Assembly (NCBI GenBank): GCA_017615635.1
Contig: JAFZZR010000030.1
Coordinates: 1-34,077 of the forward strand
DNA length: 34,077 nt
DNA from: Lentisphaeria bacterium
GTDB taxonomy: Bacteria; Verrucomicrobiota; Lentisphaeria; Victivallales; UBA1829
Reading direction: 5' to 3'
The notes beneath the pieces are model-generated. The model ran no database searches. It was not told the DNA's origin and was given only the letters and a program-made list of their open reading frames with translations. Positions 6,939 to 14,638 of the stretch are shown here, piece by piece. Positions within the stretch are counted from its first letter, which is position 1. Every line of letters begins with the position of its first letter. A program made the translations under genes and the position numbers.

Positions 6939-8282
6939 TCACGAACGGCCGTTGGCTTTCCGGATCCGCTGACGGACGGACGTCTCATAGGCGTCCAGAT
7001 CCTCGATGGCCATCGTGGCCAGACCGCACTGCATGGCGGCTTCCGCGACCTTGCGGGCCACATGAGGCACCACGCGGGGATCGAACGGCTTCGGGATCAC
7101 GTAATTCAGCGAAAGCGGGCAGTCGCCGTTGAACATACCGGCGGCGGCATCCTTCGGATAGGCGACTTCCAGCTCGCGGAAGGTCTCGGGATCCACCTTC
7201 ATTTCCGCCACCTCCGTGAGAGCCTTCGCCGCGGCCAGCTTCATGGCCTCGTTGATGTCCGTGGCGCGGACGTCCAGCGCACCCCGGAAGATGCCGGGGA
7301 ATCCCAGAACGTTGTTGATCTGGTTCGGGAAGTCGGTGCGTCCGGTACCGACCACGGCCGCGCCCGCCTCGTAGGCGTCCGCCGGGAAGATCTCCGGTGT
7401 GGGATTGGCCATGGCGAAGATGATGGCGCCCTTGTTCATGCTGCGGACCATATCCTTCGTGACGCAGTTGCCCACGGAGAGTCCCAGGAAGACGTCCGCG
7501 CCTTCCATGGCTTCGGCCAGAGTCCGCTTTTCCGTGCGGGCGGCGAAACGCTGTTTTTCGGGCGTAAGGCCGCCGCGTCCTTCATAGATCACGCCCTTGG
7601 AATCACACATGATGAAATTCTCGCGCCGGGCTCCGGCGGTGATATACAGTTCGCTGCACGAGATTCCGGCGGCGCCGGCGCCGTTGACCACGAACTTCAG
7701 GTCTTCCATGCGTTTTCCCAGAATTTTGACGGCGTTGAGGATGGCCGCCAGAGAGATGATGGCCGTTCCGTGCTGGTCGTCGTGGAACACGGGGATGTTC
7801 ATGCGCTTCTTCAGGGTCTGCTCCACCTCGAAACACGCGGGCGAGGCGATGTCCTCCAGATTGATCCCGCCGAAACAGGGCTCCAGACACTCCGTCACGG
7901 CGATCAGCTTCGCCGGATCCGTCTTCCCGTTTTCCTTGAACACCTTGCTGATGCAGAGCGGCATGGAGTCGATATCGGCGAACCGTTTGAAAAGCACGGC
8001 CTTGCCTTCCATGACCGGGATCCCGGCCTCAGGTCCGATATTGCCCAGCCCCAGCACGGCCGTACCGTCGCTGACCACGGCCACCGTGTTGCCCTTCGCC
8101 GTGTATTTCCAGACGTCTTCCGGACGGTCCTTGATGGCCAGGCACGGGACCGCGACGCCCGGCGTATACGCCAGAGCCAGATCCTGCTGGGTGATGCACG
8201 GTTTGGTGGGGACCACGGACACTTTTCCGGGAGCGGGCTGGGCATGATAATCCAGCGCCGCCTGTGTTTTGTCATTGCTCAT
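6939..8282 (-). CDS. Malic enzyme (malate to pyruvate + CO2), short form
   Basis: 447 aa. Tyr39 (AYTPGVA) and Lys94 (MEGKAVLFK) fit the catalytic acid and base. GGINLEDI (about 138-145) and FHDDQHGTA (about 167-173) carry the divalent-metal ligands. VVNGAGAAGISCSELY (about 198-213) is the dinucleotide-binding loop. The NAD versus NADP preference cannot be read with confidence. The protein lacks the C-terminal phosphotransacetylase-like domain of MaeB, so it belongs to the short bacterial class. It follows the Ldh_2-type dehydrogenase by 42 bp on the same strand, and both enzymes can act on malate, so the pair probably forms an operon for malate oxidation and reductant supply. The start at 8282 is preceded by AAGGAAAG about 10 bases upstream. 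Confidence 0.92.
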   Translation of the reverse strand: MSNDKTQAALDYHAQPAPGKVSVVPTKPCITQQDLALAYTPGVAVPCLAIKDRPEDVWKYTAKGNTVAVVSDGTAVLGLGNIGPEAGIPVMEGKAVLFKRFADIDSMPLCISKVFKENGKTDPAKLIAVTECLEPCFGGINLEDIASPACFEVEQTLKKRMNIPVFHDDQHGTAIISLAAILNAVKILGKRMEDLKFVVNGAGAAGISCSELYITAGARRENFIMCDSKGVIYEGRGGLTPEKQRFAARTEKRTLAEAMEGADVFLGLSVGNCVTKDMVRSMNKGAIIFAMANPTPEIFPADAYEAGAAVVGTGRTDFPNQINNVLGFPGIFRGALDVRATDINEAMKLAAAKALTEVAEMKVDPETFRELEVAYPKDAAAGMFNGDCPLSLNYVIPKPFDPRVVPHVARKVAEAAMQCGLATMAIEDLDAYETSVRQRIRKANGRS

Positions 8283-8324
8283 ACGTTCTTCTTTCCTTAT
8301 TTTTGAAGTTTATGTTCTCTTCTC

Positions 8325-9434
8325 TCAAAAATCGAAGTGATACTGATCCAGATGATATTCCTTCTGCAGTTCCTTCATGGTCTTCTGCAGCGCTTCGTTG
8401 ACCGGCACGCCTTCACGGCTCCGCTTCACAAAGTTGTCGTACTCCTTCTCGCCCGCCGTATAGATCCGGCTGCAGCCCGGCGCCTTCCGGGAGTTCCGAA
8501 GAGTACGCAGAATCTCGCCCGTCGTGTGCTTGAAATCTTCCGGATCGATGAAGTTTTCGATGTTGATGGCAATGAAGAAGTGCCCCAGATGATACGGCTG
8601 CTTCACGCCTTCGGGCGAGAATCCGAGAAGTCCTTTCAGGAAACTGCCGTGCTGAAGCGCCGCGCTCAGGATCTCCACCACCGTGGCGTATCCGTAGCCC
8701 TTGTAACCCGCGGTGGCTTCGCCCAGTCCGCCCAGCGGCGTGAGAGCGGCTTTGCCCTTGACCAGGTCGATCAGGATCTGTTCCGTATCGGTGCGGGTCT
8801 CCCCGTTTTCATCGATGACCCAGCCCGGAGGCAGTTCCTTGCCCGCGCGTCCGTAGACTTCGATCTTGCCGCGCTGGGAGACGCTGGTGGCGCAGTCCAG
8901 GAAGAAGGGGAACGGCTCGTCGGTGGGCATGGCGAAGGTCAGGGGATTGGTCCCCAGCATATTTTCCACGCCGAACGTGGGAGCGATGGAGGGGCGTGCA
9001 TTGGTTCCGCAGATCCCGATCATATTCTTCTTCGCCGCCATCAGCGCATAGTAGCCGGCGATCCCGTAGTGCGTCGAGTTCCTCACCACCGCCATGCCCA
9101 TGCCCAGTTCCGACGCCTTGTCGATGGCGTACTGCATGGCCTGTTTGCTGGCCACCATGCCCATGCCGTCGTGCGCGTCGATCACCGCCGTGGTCGGCGA
9201 TTTCCGGACCCATTCCACCTCGGTCACCGGATTCTGGATCCCCGCTTTGATCCGGTCGATATAGATCGGTTTCAGGCGTCCGATCCCGTGAGAATCGATT
9301 CCCAGTTTGTCCGCTGTGATCAGCACCTCGGCACAGGTGGCGGCGTCATCGGCGGGAACACCCGCCCCGATGAGCGCATCGCGCATAAAGTTTTCCAGCG
9401 TCTTGAAATCGATCCGAACGATCTTTCCTTCCAT
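8325..9434 (-). CDS. Malate/L-lactate dehydrogenase family (Ldh_2) oxidoreductase
   Basis: 369 aa. The family marks are DKLGIDSHGIGRL near residue 45, then VVRNSTHYGIAGYYALMAA, GTNPLTFAMPTDEPFPFFLDCATS and GYKGYGYATVVEILSAAL. This is the NAD(P)-dependent family of YlbC/AllD, YiaK, ComC and archaeal malate dehydrogenase, which oxidises 2-hydroxy acids such as malate, sulfolactate, ureidoglycolate or 2,3-diketogulonate. The sequence does not settle the substrate. Malate is suggested by malic enzyme 42 bp downstream. The start at 9434 is chosen for the nearby AAGAGAG; in-frame codons upstream would run into the GC-rich leader hairpin. Confidence 0.88.
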   Translation of the reverse strand: MEGKIVRIDFKTLENFMRDALIGAGVPADDAATCAEVLITADKLGIDSHGIGRLKPIYIDRIKAGIQNPVTEVEWVRKSPTTAVIDAHDGMGMVASKQAMQYAIDKASELGMGMAVVRNSTHYGIAGYYALMAAKKNMIGICGTNARPSIAPTFGVENMLGTNPLTFAMPTDEPFPFFLDCATSVSQRGKIEVYGRAGKELPPGWVIDENGETRTDTEQILIDLVKGKAALTPLGGLGEATAGYKGYGYATVVEILSAALQHGSFLKGLLGFSPEGVKQPYHLGHFFIAINIENFIDPEDFKHTTGEILRTLRNSRKAPGCSRIYTAGEKEYDNFVKRSREGVPVNEALQKTMKELQKEYHLDQYHFDF

Positions 9435-9464
9435 TTCTCTCTTGCCTTTCCTGTTTATGGATTC

Positions 9465-9485
9465 ACGCGCGTTCCGCACGCGCGT
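9465..9485. other. GC-rich hairpin in the leader of the Ldh_2 gene
   Basis: ACGCGCG and CGCGCGT, seven-base loop. On the plus strand it is followed by TTTT, but both flanking genes read leftward, so as a terminator it would face the wrong way. It may instead fold in the dehydrogenase leader or stabilise the transcript. Confidence 0.4.
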
Positions 9486-9522
9486 TTTTATATATGGATA
9501 TGCTGTCTCATGCCCTGCCTTT

Positions 9523-10320
9523 TCAGTCCGGAATCGCCTCCCATATCTTCTGCAGTTCCCCCAGATCCCGGACCTCCAGATCCGGAACCACGCCTTCCGC
9601 CGGCGTCAGATCCGCCCCCGGCCCGTTGATCCGGCAGGTCATGGCGCCCGCGTTGACGCCCACCGCGATATCCGTGGCCAGACGGTCCCCCGCCATCAGA
9701 CAGGCGTCGATGGATACGTTCCGCCGGGCCGCTGCGGCCAGCAGGATCCCCGGATCCGGCTTGCCCAGCACCTTCAGCTTGACGCCCGTGGCCGTCTCCA
9801 GCGCCTTCGTGATCGCTCCGCAGTCCACCAGAAAACAGTACGGGTCGTTCCCCGGACAGAACACATCCGGATGCGTTGCGAAGCCCGGAACACCCTGCTT
9901 CAGGAACCAGGCGGCACGGCACAGTTTTTCATAGGTGAGCGAACGGTCGAATGCCGCAATGACAGCCTGCGGTGTCCGGTCGTCGATCTCATATCCGGCC
10001 GCCTCGAACGCGGGAAAGATCGATTCCATGCCCAGGACATAGAGCCGGCGGATCTCCGGATGATTCTTCTTCAGGTAATCGATGCAGTACTCCGTGGACG
10101 TGTAGAAGTGCTCTTCATCCGTCTCGATCCCCATGGCCGAAAGTTTTTTCACATATTCCTTCAGGCTCCGGGACGAGTTGTTGGAAAGAAAGGTGTATCC
10201 GATCCCCCTGCCCTCCAGAAAACGGAGAAAGGGAAGCGTCGTCGGATACAGCGTCCGGCCGTGATAGATCGTCCCGTCCATATCCAGGAAAACCTGGCGG
10301 ATTTTGTTCAGAGAGCGCAT
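9523..10320 (-). CDS. HAD-superfamily phosphatase, NagD/PNPase-like (HAD-IIA)
   Basis: 265 aa. Motif I is DMDGT at residues 13-17 (nucleophile Asp13, acid/base Asp15), motif II is FLSNNSS (about 44-50), and motifs III/IV are KPDPGILLAAA and MAGDRLATDIAVG. The cap lies between motifs II and III as in NagD, 4-nitrophenylphosphatase and phosphoglycolate/glycerol-phosphate phosphatases. It is a cytoplasmic Mg-dependent phosphatase of a small phosphometabolite; the substrate is unknown. The start MRSLNKIRQVF at 10320 fits the normal HAD beginning. Upstream codons in frame lie in the promoter and operator. The promoter has a clear repressor site made of repeated TTTGTTTAG half-sites, so this gene is probably induced by a particular substrate. 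Confidence 0.88.
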   Translation of the reverse strand: MRSLNKIRQVFLDMDGTIYHGRTLYPTTLPFLRFLEGRGIGYTFLSNNSSRSLKEYVKKLSAMGIETDEEHFYTSTEYCIDYLKKNHPEIRRLYVLGMESIFPAFEAAGYEIDDRTPQAVIAAFDRSLTYEKLCRAAWFLKQGVPGFATHPDVFCPGNDPYCFLVDCGAITKALETATGVKLKVLGKPDPGILLAAAARRNVSIDACLMAGDRLATDIAVGVNAGAMTCRINGPGADLTPAEGVVPDLEVRDLGELQKIWEAIPD

Positions 10321-10331
10321 GGTCTGATCCG

Positions 10332-10377
10332 GTTTGTTTAGCGATTTGTTTAGTAACAATATATACCACTAAACAAA
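10332..10377. promoter_or_regulatory. Operator with three TTTGTTTAG half-sites upstream of the HAD gene
   Basis: TTTGTTTAGT (10345-10354) and ACTAAACAAA (10368-10377) form a perfect 10-bp inverted repeat spaced by 13 bp. A third half-site, GTTTGTTTAGC (10332-10342), lies beside it in direct orientation. The first arm (minus strand) sits in the -35/-10 spacer, the second just after the -10. This is a repressor layout; no matching regulator is encoded nearby. Confidence 0.6.
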
Positions 10378-10385
10378 CTTGTCAA
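10358..10385 (-). promoter_or_regulatory. Promoter of the HAD gene
   Basis: TTGACA (10380-10385), 16-bp spacer, TATATT (10358-10363) on the minus strand. Confidence 0.75.
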
Positions 10386-10441
10386 GCCCTTTCCTCCCTT
10401 TTTTCAAAACTTTTTTCCGCCTCGCCGAATGTCGCCCCGTT

Positions 10442-12856
10442 TCAGTCGTTGCTCTTCCGCACAATCACGATCCGGTCGCAGGTAATGGAGTCCTTCTCCT
10501 TCGAGCCCGGATAGTACGCCGGACCGGTCAGCTTCAGGGAAACGTAGACATCGATCGTGTCATCGGTTCCGGGCATCCAGACTTCGCCGGGGAAGATCCG
10601 GAAGAGATACTTGTACTCCGGGAAGTGCAGGCGCATTTCCATGCTGGGCGTAATGGAGGTGCTTCCGGCGTGATAGAAGCAGTATCTGCCCTCCATGCCC
10701 TCTTTTGCGGACTTGATTTCCGAAAAGATGTTCCAGAGAGATCTGGTTGAATCATATTCCAGAAGCTGAACGGGAAAGGCCTGAACTTCTCCATCATTCC
10801 GTATTGCATGATTCCAGGCAGCTTCGCGATCCTCCGCCTGAATGGATTTTCCCATGACTTCCGGGTAAAATTCGAAGATCCGGGCGGGATCGATATTTCC
10901 GAAGATCGCCTTCGGCAATGCCTTCGGTTCGGTGCCCTCCTGAACCACCATCTTGGCGACCAGGCGGTCAACGGCTTTCTCCTGATTCTCCTTGTGCTTC
11001 CTTATCTGTGGAACATTCTGTGAAAAGAAGGCGGTCAGGGCCTTATGTCCGATCGATTCGATCCGGTCGCCCAGCTCGCTGACCGAAGTCGAATACTCCG
11101 GGACCTCCTTTTTGATGCGGCGATAGAAACGCAGGGTCAGGATATCCAGAGGCACCCGCACGCGCTGAACGGAAAAGAGCATTTCAGGATCCGACTGTGT
11201 CAGTTTCTCCATCTCATCGAAATATCCCTGCCAGCGGACGGCGTCCGCACTCTTGAAGAAGGAATTCCAGACACCGTAGACGGCGTTCCACTTGACGAAG
11301 ACCTCGGTTTCCGCCGCCGCCTTTTCAAGCTCGTTCAGATACCGGTTCATCAGCGGGGCAGCGGGGCCGTACTCGAACTTCATGAAGTCGTCGATCAGAA
11401 ATTCGATGTCCAGATCGGGGTCGCGCATGAGACGTGCCATCAGGTAGGACTGCAGTTCCGTAAAGCCCACCATGGCGGGAGTCCCCACCGGATGCGAATA
11501 CGTGCCGCCCGTCACGCCGGCGCGGGCCGCCCGGACCGTGTCGTAAGCACAGCGCCGGACATTTCCCAGCGCGGGCGGAGTCAGGGTCCCGAAGGTCCAC
11601 GGGTTGACATAGTAATAAAGCCAGACATGACGGCAGATCCGGGTCCACTCCTGCAGATTCTTGAATGTTTCCGCATTGGCCTCGCTGTCAAATGGTTTCG
11701 ACAGGTCATCATCGATCGGACAGAAATTGACCACGACATTATCGGGAAACACCAGGGCTTTCGGCGGAAATTCCGTCTGCGCTTTCCGGTAGGCGAACGT
11801 ATGGATCAGCACATTCGGGAAATCCTTTTTCACCGATTCGGCCAGCTCCTTCACGAACAGGAAAACCGGCGCTCCGTTGGTCTGATACTTTTCAACGGAC
11901 GCCTGACATTCCGGACAGCAGCAGAACGGACCCGGCATGTCGAACGCGGTAACGGAAAAGACATTCGCATTCGGCGTGCTCCGGATATGCTCGTAAAAAT
12001 TCTTTTTGAATTCCGCGCACAGCTCCGGATTACTGAAACACAGCTGCCGTACGATCCGCTTCCCGTTTTCATCCAGGGAAAACCATTCCGGATGATCCTT
12101 GAAGTACCCCCTGCCCTTCAGAGCGGCGATCCTGGATTTTCCGGGAACATCGGGGATGTAGTCGAAAAAAGTGTGTTCCGAAGGATACGCCCTGCAAAAA
12201 TCGCTTACGCCGTTTCCTTCCAGCGTGCCTGTGGAAGACCACTTCAATATGCTTTTATCCATACCGGGCAGCGGAAACAACTGGACTTTCAGATTCTGGC
12301 CGTTCCGGTAAAGAAAGAAATGTCCTTCAGGCCGATAAAAGAAATAATCCGAAGTCATGCCGCGTACTTCAAACGCATATTTCCTTTTCCGGTCGATCTC
12401 CGGCAGGCTGAAGTTTTTGAGATCCGGAACCTTCTTTCCGCCCCGGGCGTCGTACCAGACGAAACCGCAGTCCGTTTCCAGAAAATCATGGACCGCGTGA
12501 TGGATCCCCGAGGTACCGCCGCCGGAAAGCACCAGCGAATTTCCCTCGGTCCGGATATGGAACTCGCCGGGAGCCAGCGCCGGATCCTGCTCCCGGAGAA
12601 GGATCTTTTTTCTCCCGTTTTCCGCATCCCCTTCGACCACGGCAAAGGTTGTTCCGGAGGCCTCTTCCAAGTGGATCTTCAGTTCATGTGCGGCATACTT
12701 CAGGTTGTCCGAGGCATCGGCCGGAAGAACGATCGAATACTCCGTTTTCCCGTTTGAGGTCAGAACTCCGCCGCCGGAAACACTTCGGCAGCCTGCAAGG
12801 AGACCCAACAGGATGAAAAGACAGATTCTTTCCGTTTTTCCCCAAAGCGTACCCAC
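10442..12856 (-). CDS. Secreted DUF4838 lipoprotein (glycoside-hydrolase-like)
   Basis: 804 aa. The N-terminus ICLFILLGLLAGC is a lipoprotein signal with Cys22 as the likely lipidated residue. Residues about 35-160 resemble the alpha-glucuronidase-type N-terminal domain found ahead of many glycosidases (YAAHELKIHLEEASG, ILLRE). Residues about 200-480 match the DUF4838 core, with FSVTAFDMPGPFCCCPECQ, VLIHTFAYRKAQTEFPP, WLYYYVNPWTFGTL and TPAMVGFTELQSYLMARL. The C-terminal 300 residues include helical and beta-sandwich-like parts. DUF4838 proteins are common in polysaccharide-degrading Bacteroidota, Planctomycetota and Lentisphaerota; activity is largely uncharacterised. The GTG start at 12856 has AAGGAG ten bases upstream. 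It follows the pseudopilin by 36 bp, so the two are likely co-transcribed. No terminator is seen after it. Confidence 0.82.
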   Translation of the reverse strand: MGTLWGKTERICLFILLGLLAGCRSVSGGGVLTSNGKTEYSIVLPADASDNLKYAAHELKIHLEEASGTTFAVVEGDAENGRKKILLREQDPALAPGEFHIRTEGNSLVLSGGGTSGIHHAVHDFLETDCGFVWYDARGGKKVPDLKNFSLPEIDRKRKYAFEVRGMTSDYFFYRPEGHFFLYRNGQNLKVQLFPLPGMDKSILKWSSTGTLEGNGVSDFCRAYPSEHTFFDYIPDVPGKSRIAALKGRGYFKDHPEWFSLDENGKRIVRQLCFSNPELCAEFKKNFYEHIRSTPNANVFSVTAFDMPGPFCCCPECQASVEKYQTNGAPVFLFVKELAESVKKDFPNVLIHTFAYRKAQTEFPPKALVFPDNVVVNFCPIDDDLSKPFDSEANAETFKNLQEWTRICRHVWLYYYVNPWTFGTLTPPALGNVRRCAYDTVRAARAGVTGGTYSHPVGTPAMVGFTELQSYLMARLMRDPDLDIEFLIDDFMKFEYGPAAPLMNRYLNELEKAAAETEVFVKWNAVYGVWNSFFKSADAVRWQGYFDEMEKLTQSDPEMLFSVQRVRVPLDILTLRFYRRIKKEVPEYSTSVSELGDRIESIGHKALTAFFSQNVPQIRKHKENQEKAVDRLVAKMVVQEGTEPKALPKAIFGNIDPARIFEFYPEVMGKSIQAEDREAAWNHAIRNDGEVQAFPVQLLEYDSTRSLWNIFSEIKSAKEGMEGRYCFYHAGSTSITPSMEMRLHFPEYKYLFRIFPGEVWMPGTDDTIDVYVSLKLTGPAYYPGSKEKDSITCDRIVIVRKSND

Positions 12857-12891
12857 GATTACGAAACTCCTTCTTCACTTTCCGCGGAAAC

Positions 12892-13638
12892 TTACCAGTA
12901 ACCGAATTTGGAGGTTTCTTTGATCCCGCCGCTCGCATCGCCGTTCCAGAGATCGCACCAGCCGCAGACATTGTGTCCGAGTCGGAGGGTAATGGTCCCG
13001 GCACTTCCATCCAAATTGATGGCATTGGTTCCTCTTTGATGCGCCGGATAGAGTCCGATATCAAAAAACCGCTTCAAGCCGCCTTTTTCATTGGTGTTGC
13101 AGTCTGTCTTCGCCCTGTTCCCGGAAGAAGAGGCGTAATACTTCCAGTAGTCGGAAAAAACGATGATCTGGCTCGTGTTTTTCCGTACCTGAGAGAGATT
13201 ATAGAGAGGATTCCCGCTGCATATAAGATATGTCCTGACGCCCGGCTTGTAGAACGCCTGGTTCATCGCGTAACTCATTTGCGTCTGAATGTGGCAATAG
13301 ACCCCGTTTTTGTAAGGATCCGCGGGACAGGAGAAGAGAACTTTCTGACTGTCGACCACGTCCGAATTTTTTGCGACGCCGTATCCATCCATGATGATTC
13401 GCTCGAACCAGAAGTCACCGAATCCGACATCCCCAAAATTATACTGGAGAACGTAATCCGAATTGCTGTTGGTGTACATGAACCAGAAGTTGTAAAGCTG
13501 TTTCTGCTGACTCAGACAGCTTATGGTGTGCGCTCTCCCCTTGGCAGAACTCAAAGCCGGCAGCAGCATGCCCGCGAGGATGGCGATGATGGCGATGACG
13601 ACCAGCAGCTCGATCAGCGTGAAGAATTTTCTACTCAT
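12892..13638 (-). CDS. Type II secretion/type IV pilin-like pseudopilin (prepilin-type N-terminus)
   Basis: 248 aa. [21 protein letters not shown] is a prepilin signal: a short basic leader, then a hydrophobic helix with Glu at +5. Phe replaces the usual Gly before the cleavage site, a form typical of Lentisphaerota. After the helix the globular part (about 35-248) contains [44 protein letters not shown] and [17 protein letters not shown], the pattern of the DUF1559-like major pseudopilins expanded in Planctomycetota and Lentisphaerota. The start at 13638 follows AAGGAG by eight bases; the in-frame extension to 13728 is a repeat-rich leader. It leads an operon with the DUF4838 lipoprotein and is probably exported to the cell surface or periplasm with polysaccharide-handling partners (inference). 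Confidence 0.88.
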   Translation of the reverse strand: MSRKFFTLIELLVVIAIIAILAGMLLPALSSAKGRAHTISCLSQQKQLYNFWFMYTNSNSDYVLQYNFGDVGFGDFWFERIIMDGYGVAKNSDVVDSQKVLFSCPADPYKNGVYCHIQTQMSYAMNQAFYKPGVRTYLICSGNPLYNLSQVRKNTSQIIVFSDYWKYYASSSGNRAKTDCNTNEKGGLKRFFDIGLYPAHQRGTNAINLDGSAGTITLRLGHNVCGWCDLWNGDASGGIKETSKFGYW

Positions 13639-13686
13639 GGCTTTTTCTCCTTGGTTGTGTGTTTGTGCAATATCATAAGCCGAATA

Positions 13687-13712
13687 GGCAGAATAGGCAG
13701 AAACAGGCAGAA
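13687..13712. repeat. Direct repeats of GGCAGAA in the pseudopilin leader
   Basis: Three copies begin at 13687, 13696 and 13706 (spacing 9 and 10). In the minus-strand mRNA they read TTCTGCC. In the upstream frame they would encode repeated Ser-Ala-Tyr. Role unknown. Confidence 0.5.
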
Positions 13713-13722
13713 TTTTTTCCTC

Positions 13723-13750
13723 TTTCATCTTTCATCTCTCATCTTTCCTC
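13723..13750. repeat. Period-7 tandem repeat in the pseudopilin leader
   Basis: Four adjacent 7-mers, TTTCATC, TTTCATC, TCTCATC and TTTCCTC (minus strand GATGAAA-like), lie in the 5' untranslated region about 85 bp ahead of the pseudopilin start. Such purine-rich repeats can vary in number by slippage or bind ribosomes weakly. Confidence 0.55.
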
Positions 13751-13783
13751 TCTCTTTTGTCCGTGCTTTCCCGGGGGATCAGC

Positions 13784-13795
13784 TAGAACGTTCCA
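13784..13795. promoter_or_regulatory. LacI-like operator TAGAACGTTCCA at the pseudopilin promoter
   Basis: An 8-bp palindrome GAACGTTC with a central CG and matching outer bases, beginning nine bases after the -10 box. Central CG and position fit LacI-family repressors of carbohydrate genes; this is inference. Confidence 0.45.
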
Positions 13796-13803
13796 CTACA
13801 CTC

Positions 13804-13831
13804 AATATAGCACACTCTTCCGCCATGTCAA
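13804..13831 (-). promoter_or_regulatory. Promoter of the pseudopilin - DUF4838 operon
   Basis: TTGACA (13826-13831), 16-bp spacer, TATATT (13804-13809), with an extended TGC before the -10. The 5' untranslated leader would be about 160 nt, long for this window. Confidence 0.75.
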
Positions 13832-13901
13832 TCCCCTTTTCGAAAAAAAACACCCCGGACTGGCGAGAGGCAGAAACCTTTCCCGTTTTCCGAAAGAATA
13901 T

Positions 13902-13929
13902 TTGACTTTTCGGGATTCTGCGGTATGTT
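13902..13929 (+). promoter_or_regulatory. Promoter of the rubrerythrin gene
   Basis: TTGACT (13902-13907), 16-bp spacer, TATGTT (13924-13929), 63 bp upstream of the start codon. Confidence 0.6.
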
Positions 13930-13992
13930 AAGCCCCTGCGTACCGGCATGCGGCCGGTACTTTTTTCAACAAAGACCAAGGAGAATCGTAAC

Positions 13993-14553
13993 ATGGGCAA
14001 GATCAAATTTGTCTGCAGCGTCTGCGGATACATCCACGAAGGTTCGGAACCCCCGGCGCAGTGCCCCCAGTGCAAGGCCCCTGCCGCCAAGTTCGTCAAA
14101 CAGGTTGAGTCCGACGGTGCGCCGGCGTTTGCCTGCGAACATGTCATTGCCTCCACCGAAGGGATCGATCCGGAAGTCGTCGAGGGACTCAAGGCCAATT
14201 TCACCGGCGAATGCTGCGAAGTGGGCATGTATCTGGCCATGAGCCGTCAGGCGGACCGCCAGGGCTATCCTGAAGTTGCCGAAGCGTTCAAGCGCTATGC
14301 CTTCGAGGAAGCGGATCATGCCTCCAGGTTTGCCGAACTGCTGGGCGAAGTCGTTACCGACTGCACCAGGAAGAATCTGGAAATGCGTGCGGAAGCCGAA
14401 GCCGGTGCCTGCGCCGGAAAACTCAAGCTGGCCAAGCGCGCCAAGGAACTCGGATACGACGCCATCCATGACACCGTTCATGAAATGGCCAAGGACGAAG
14501 CCCGCCACGGCGCCGGTTTTGCCGGTCTCCTGAAGCGTTACTTCAGCAAGTAA
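13993..14553 (+). CDS. Reverse-type rubrerythrin (N-terminal rubredoxin domain, diiron peroxidase)
   Basis: 186 aa. The N-terminal rubredoxin-like Fe(Cys)4 site uses Cys8, Cys11, Cys24 and Cys27 (CSVCGY, CPQCKAP). This order, rubredoxin first, marks reverse rubrerythrin. The four-helix diiron domain follows (about 58-184) with Glu73, EEADH (Glu106/His109) and DEARH (Glu169/His172) as ligand candidates. These enzymes reduce H2O2, and in clostridia also O2, with electrons from rubredoxin or NADH-dependent reductases; they protect anaerobes. The start at 13993 has AAGGAG nine bases upstream. It is monocistronic, with a promoter and a strong terminator. A rubredoxin-like gene lies 1.5 kb downstream on the other strand. 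Confidence 0.93.
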   Translation: MGKIKFVCSVCGYIHEGSEPPAQCPQCKAPAAKFVKQVESDGAPAFACEHVIASTEGIDPEVVEGLKANFTGECCEVGMYLAMSRQADRQGYPEVAEAFKRYAFEEADHASRFAELLGEVVTDCTRKNLEMRAEAEAGACAGKLKLAKRAKELGYDAIHDTVHEMAKDEARHGAGFAGLLKRYFSK

Positions 14554-14579
14554 TCGGATAATTCCGATTCGTTCTCTCA

Positions 14580-14615
14580 AGCCCTGAGGCCCTTCAACGG
14601 GTCCCGGGGCTTTTT
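14580..14615 (+). terminator. Intrinsic terminator after rubrerythrin
   Basis: AGCCCTGAGGCCC pairs with GGGTCCCGGGGCT (one mismatch and two G-U pairs) over a TTCAAC loop, followed by TTTT and more T-rich sequence. Confidence 0.85.
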
Positions 14616-14638
14616 CTTTCCGGCGGAAAGCAGGACAG

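Noticed and set aside
9465..9489. Plus-strand intrinsic terminator (GC hairpin followed by TTTTT)
   Set aside because: Both neighbouring genes read leftward and no rightward gene ends here, so it would have nothing to terminate. It is listed only as a hairpin.
13639..13728. A 30-residue N-terminal extension of the pseudopilin
   Set aside because: Prepilin leaders are short, an AAGGAG lies eight bases before the inner ATG, and the extension is the repeat-rich leader.
13687..13750. CRISPR-like repeats upstream of the pseudopilin
   Set aside because: Units are 7 and 9-10 bases with no unique spacers and no cas genes nearby; they are simple leader repeats.
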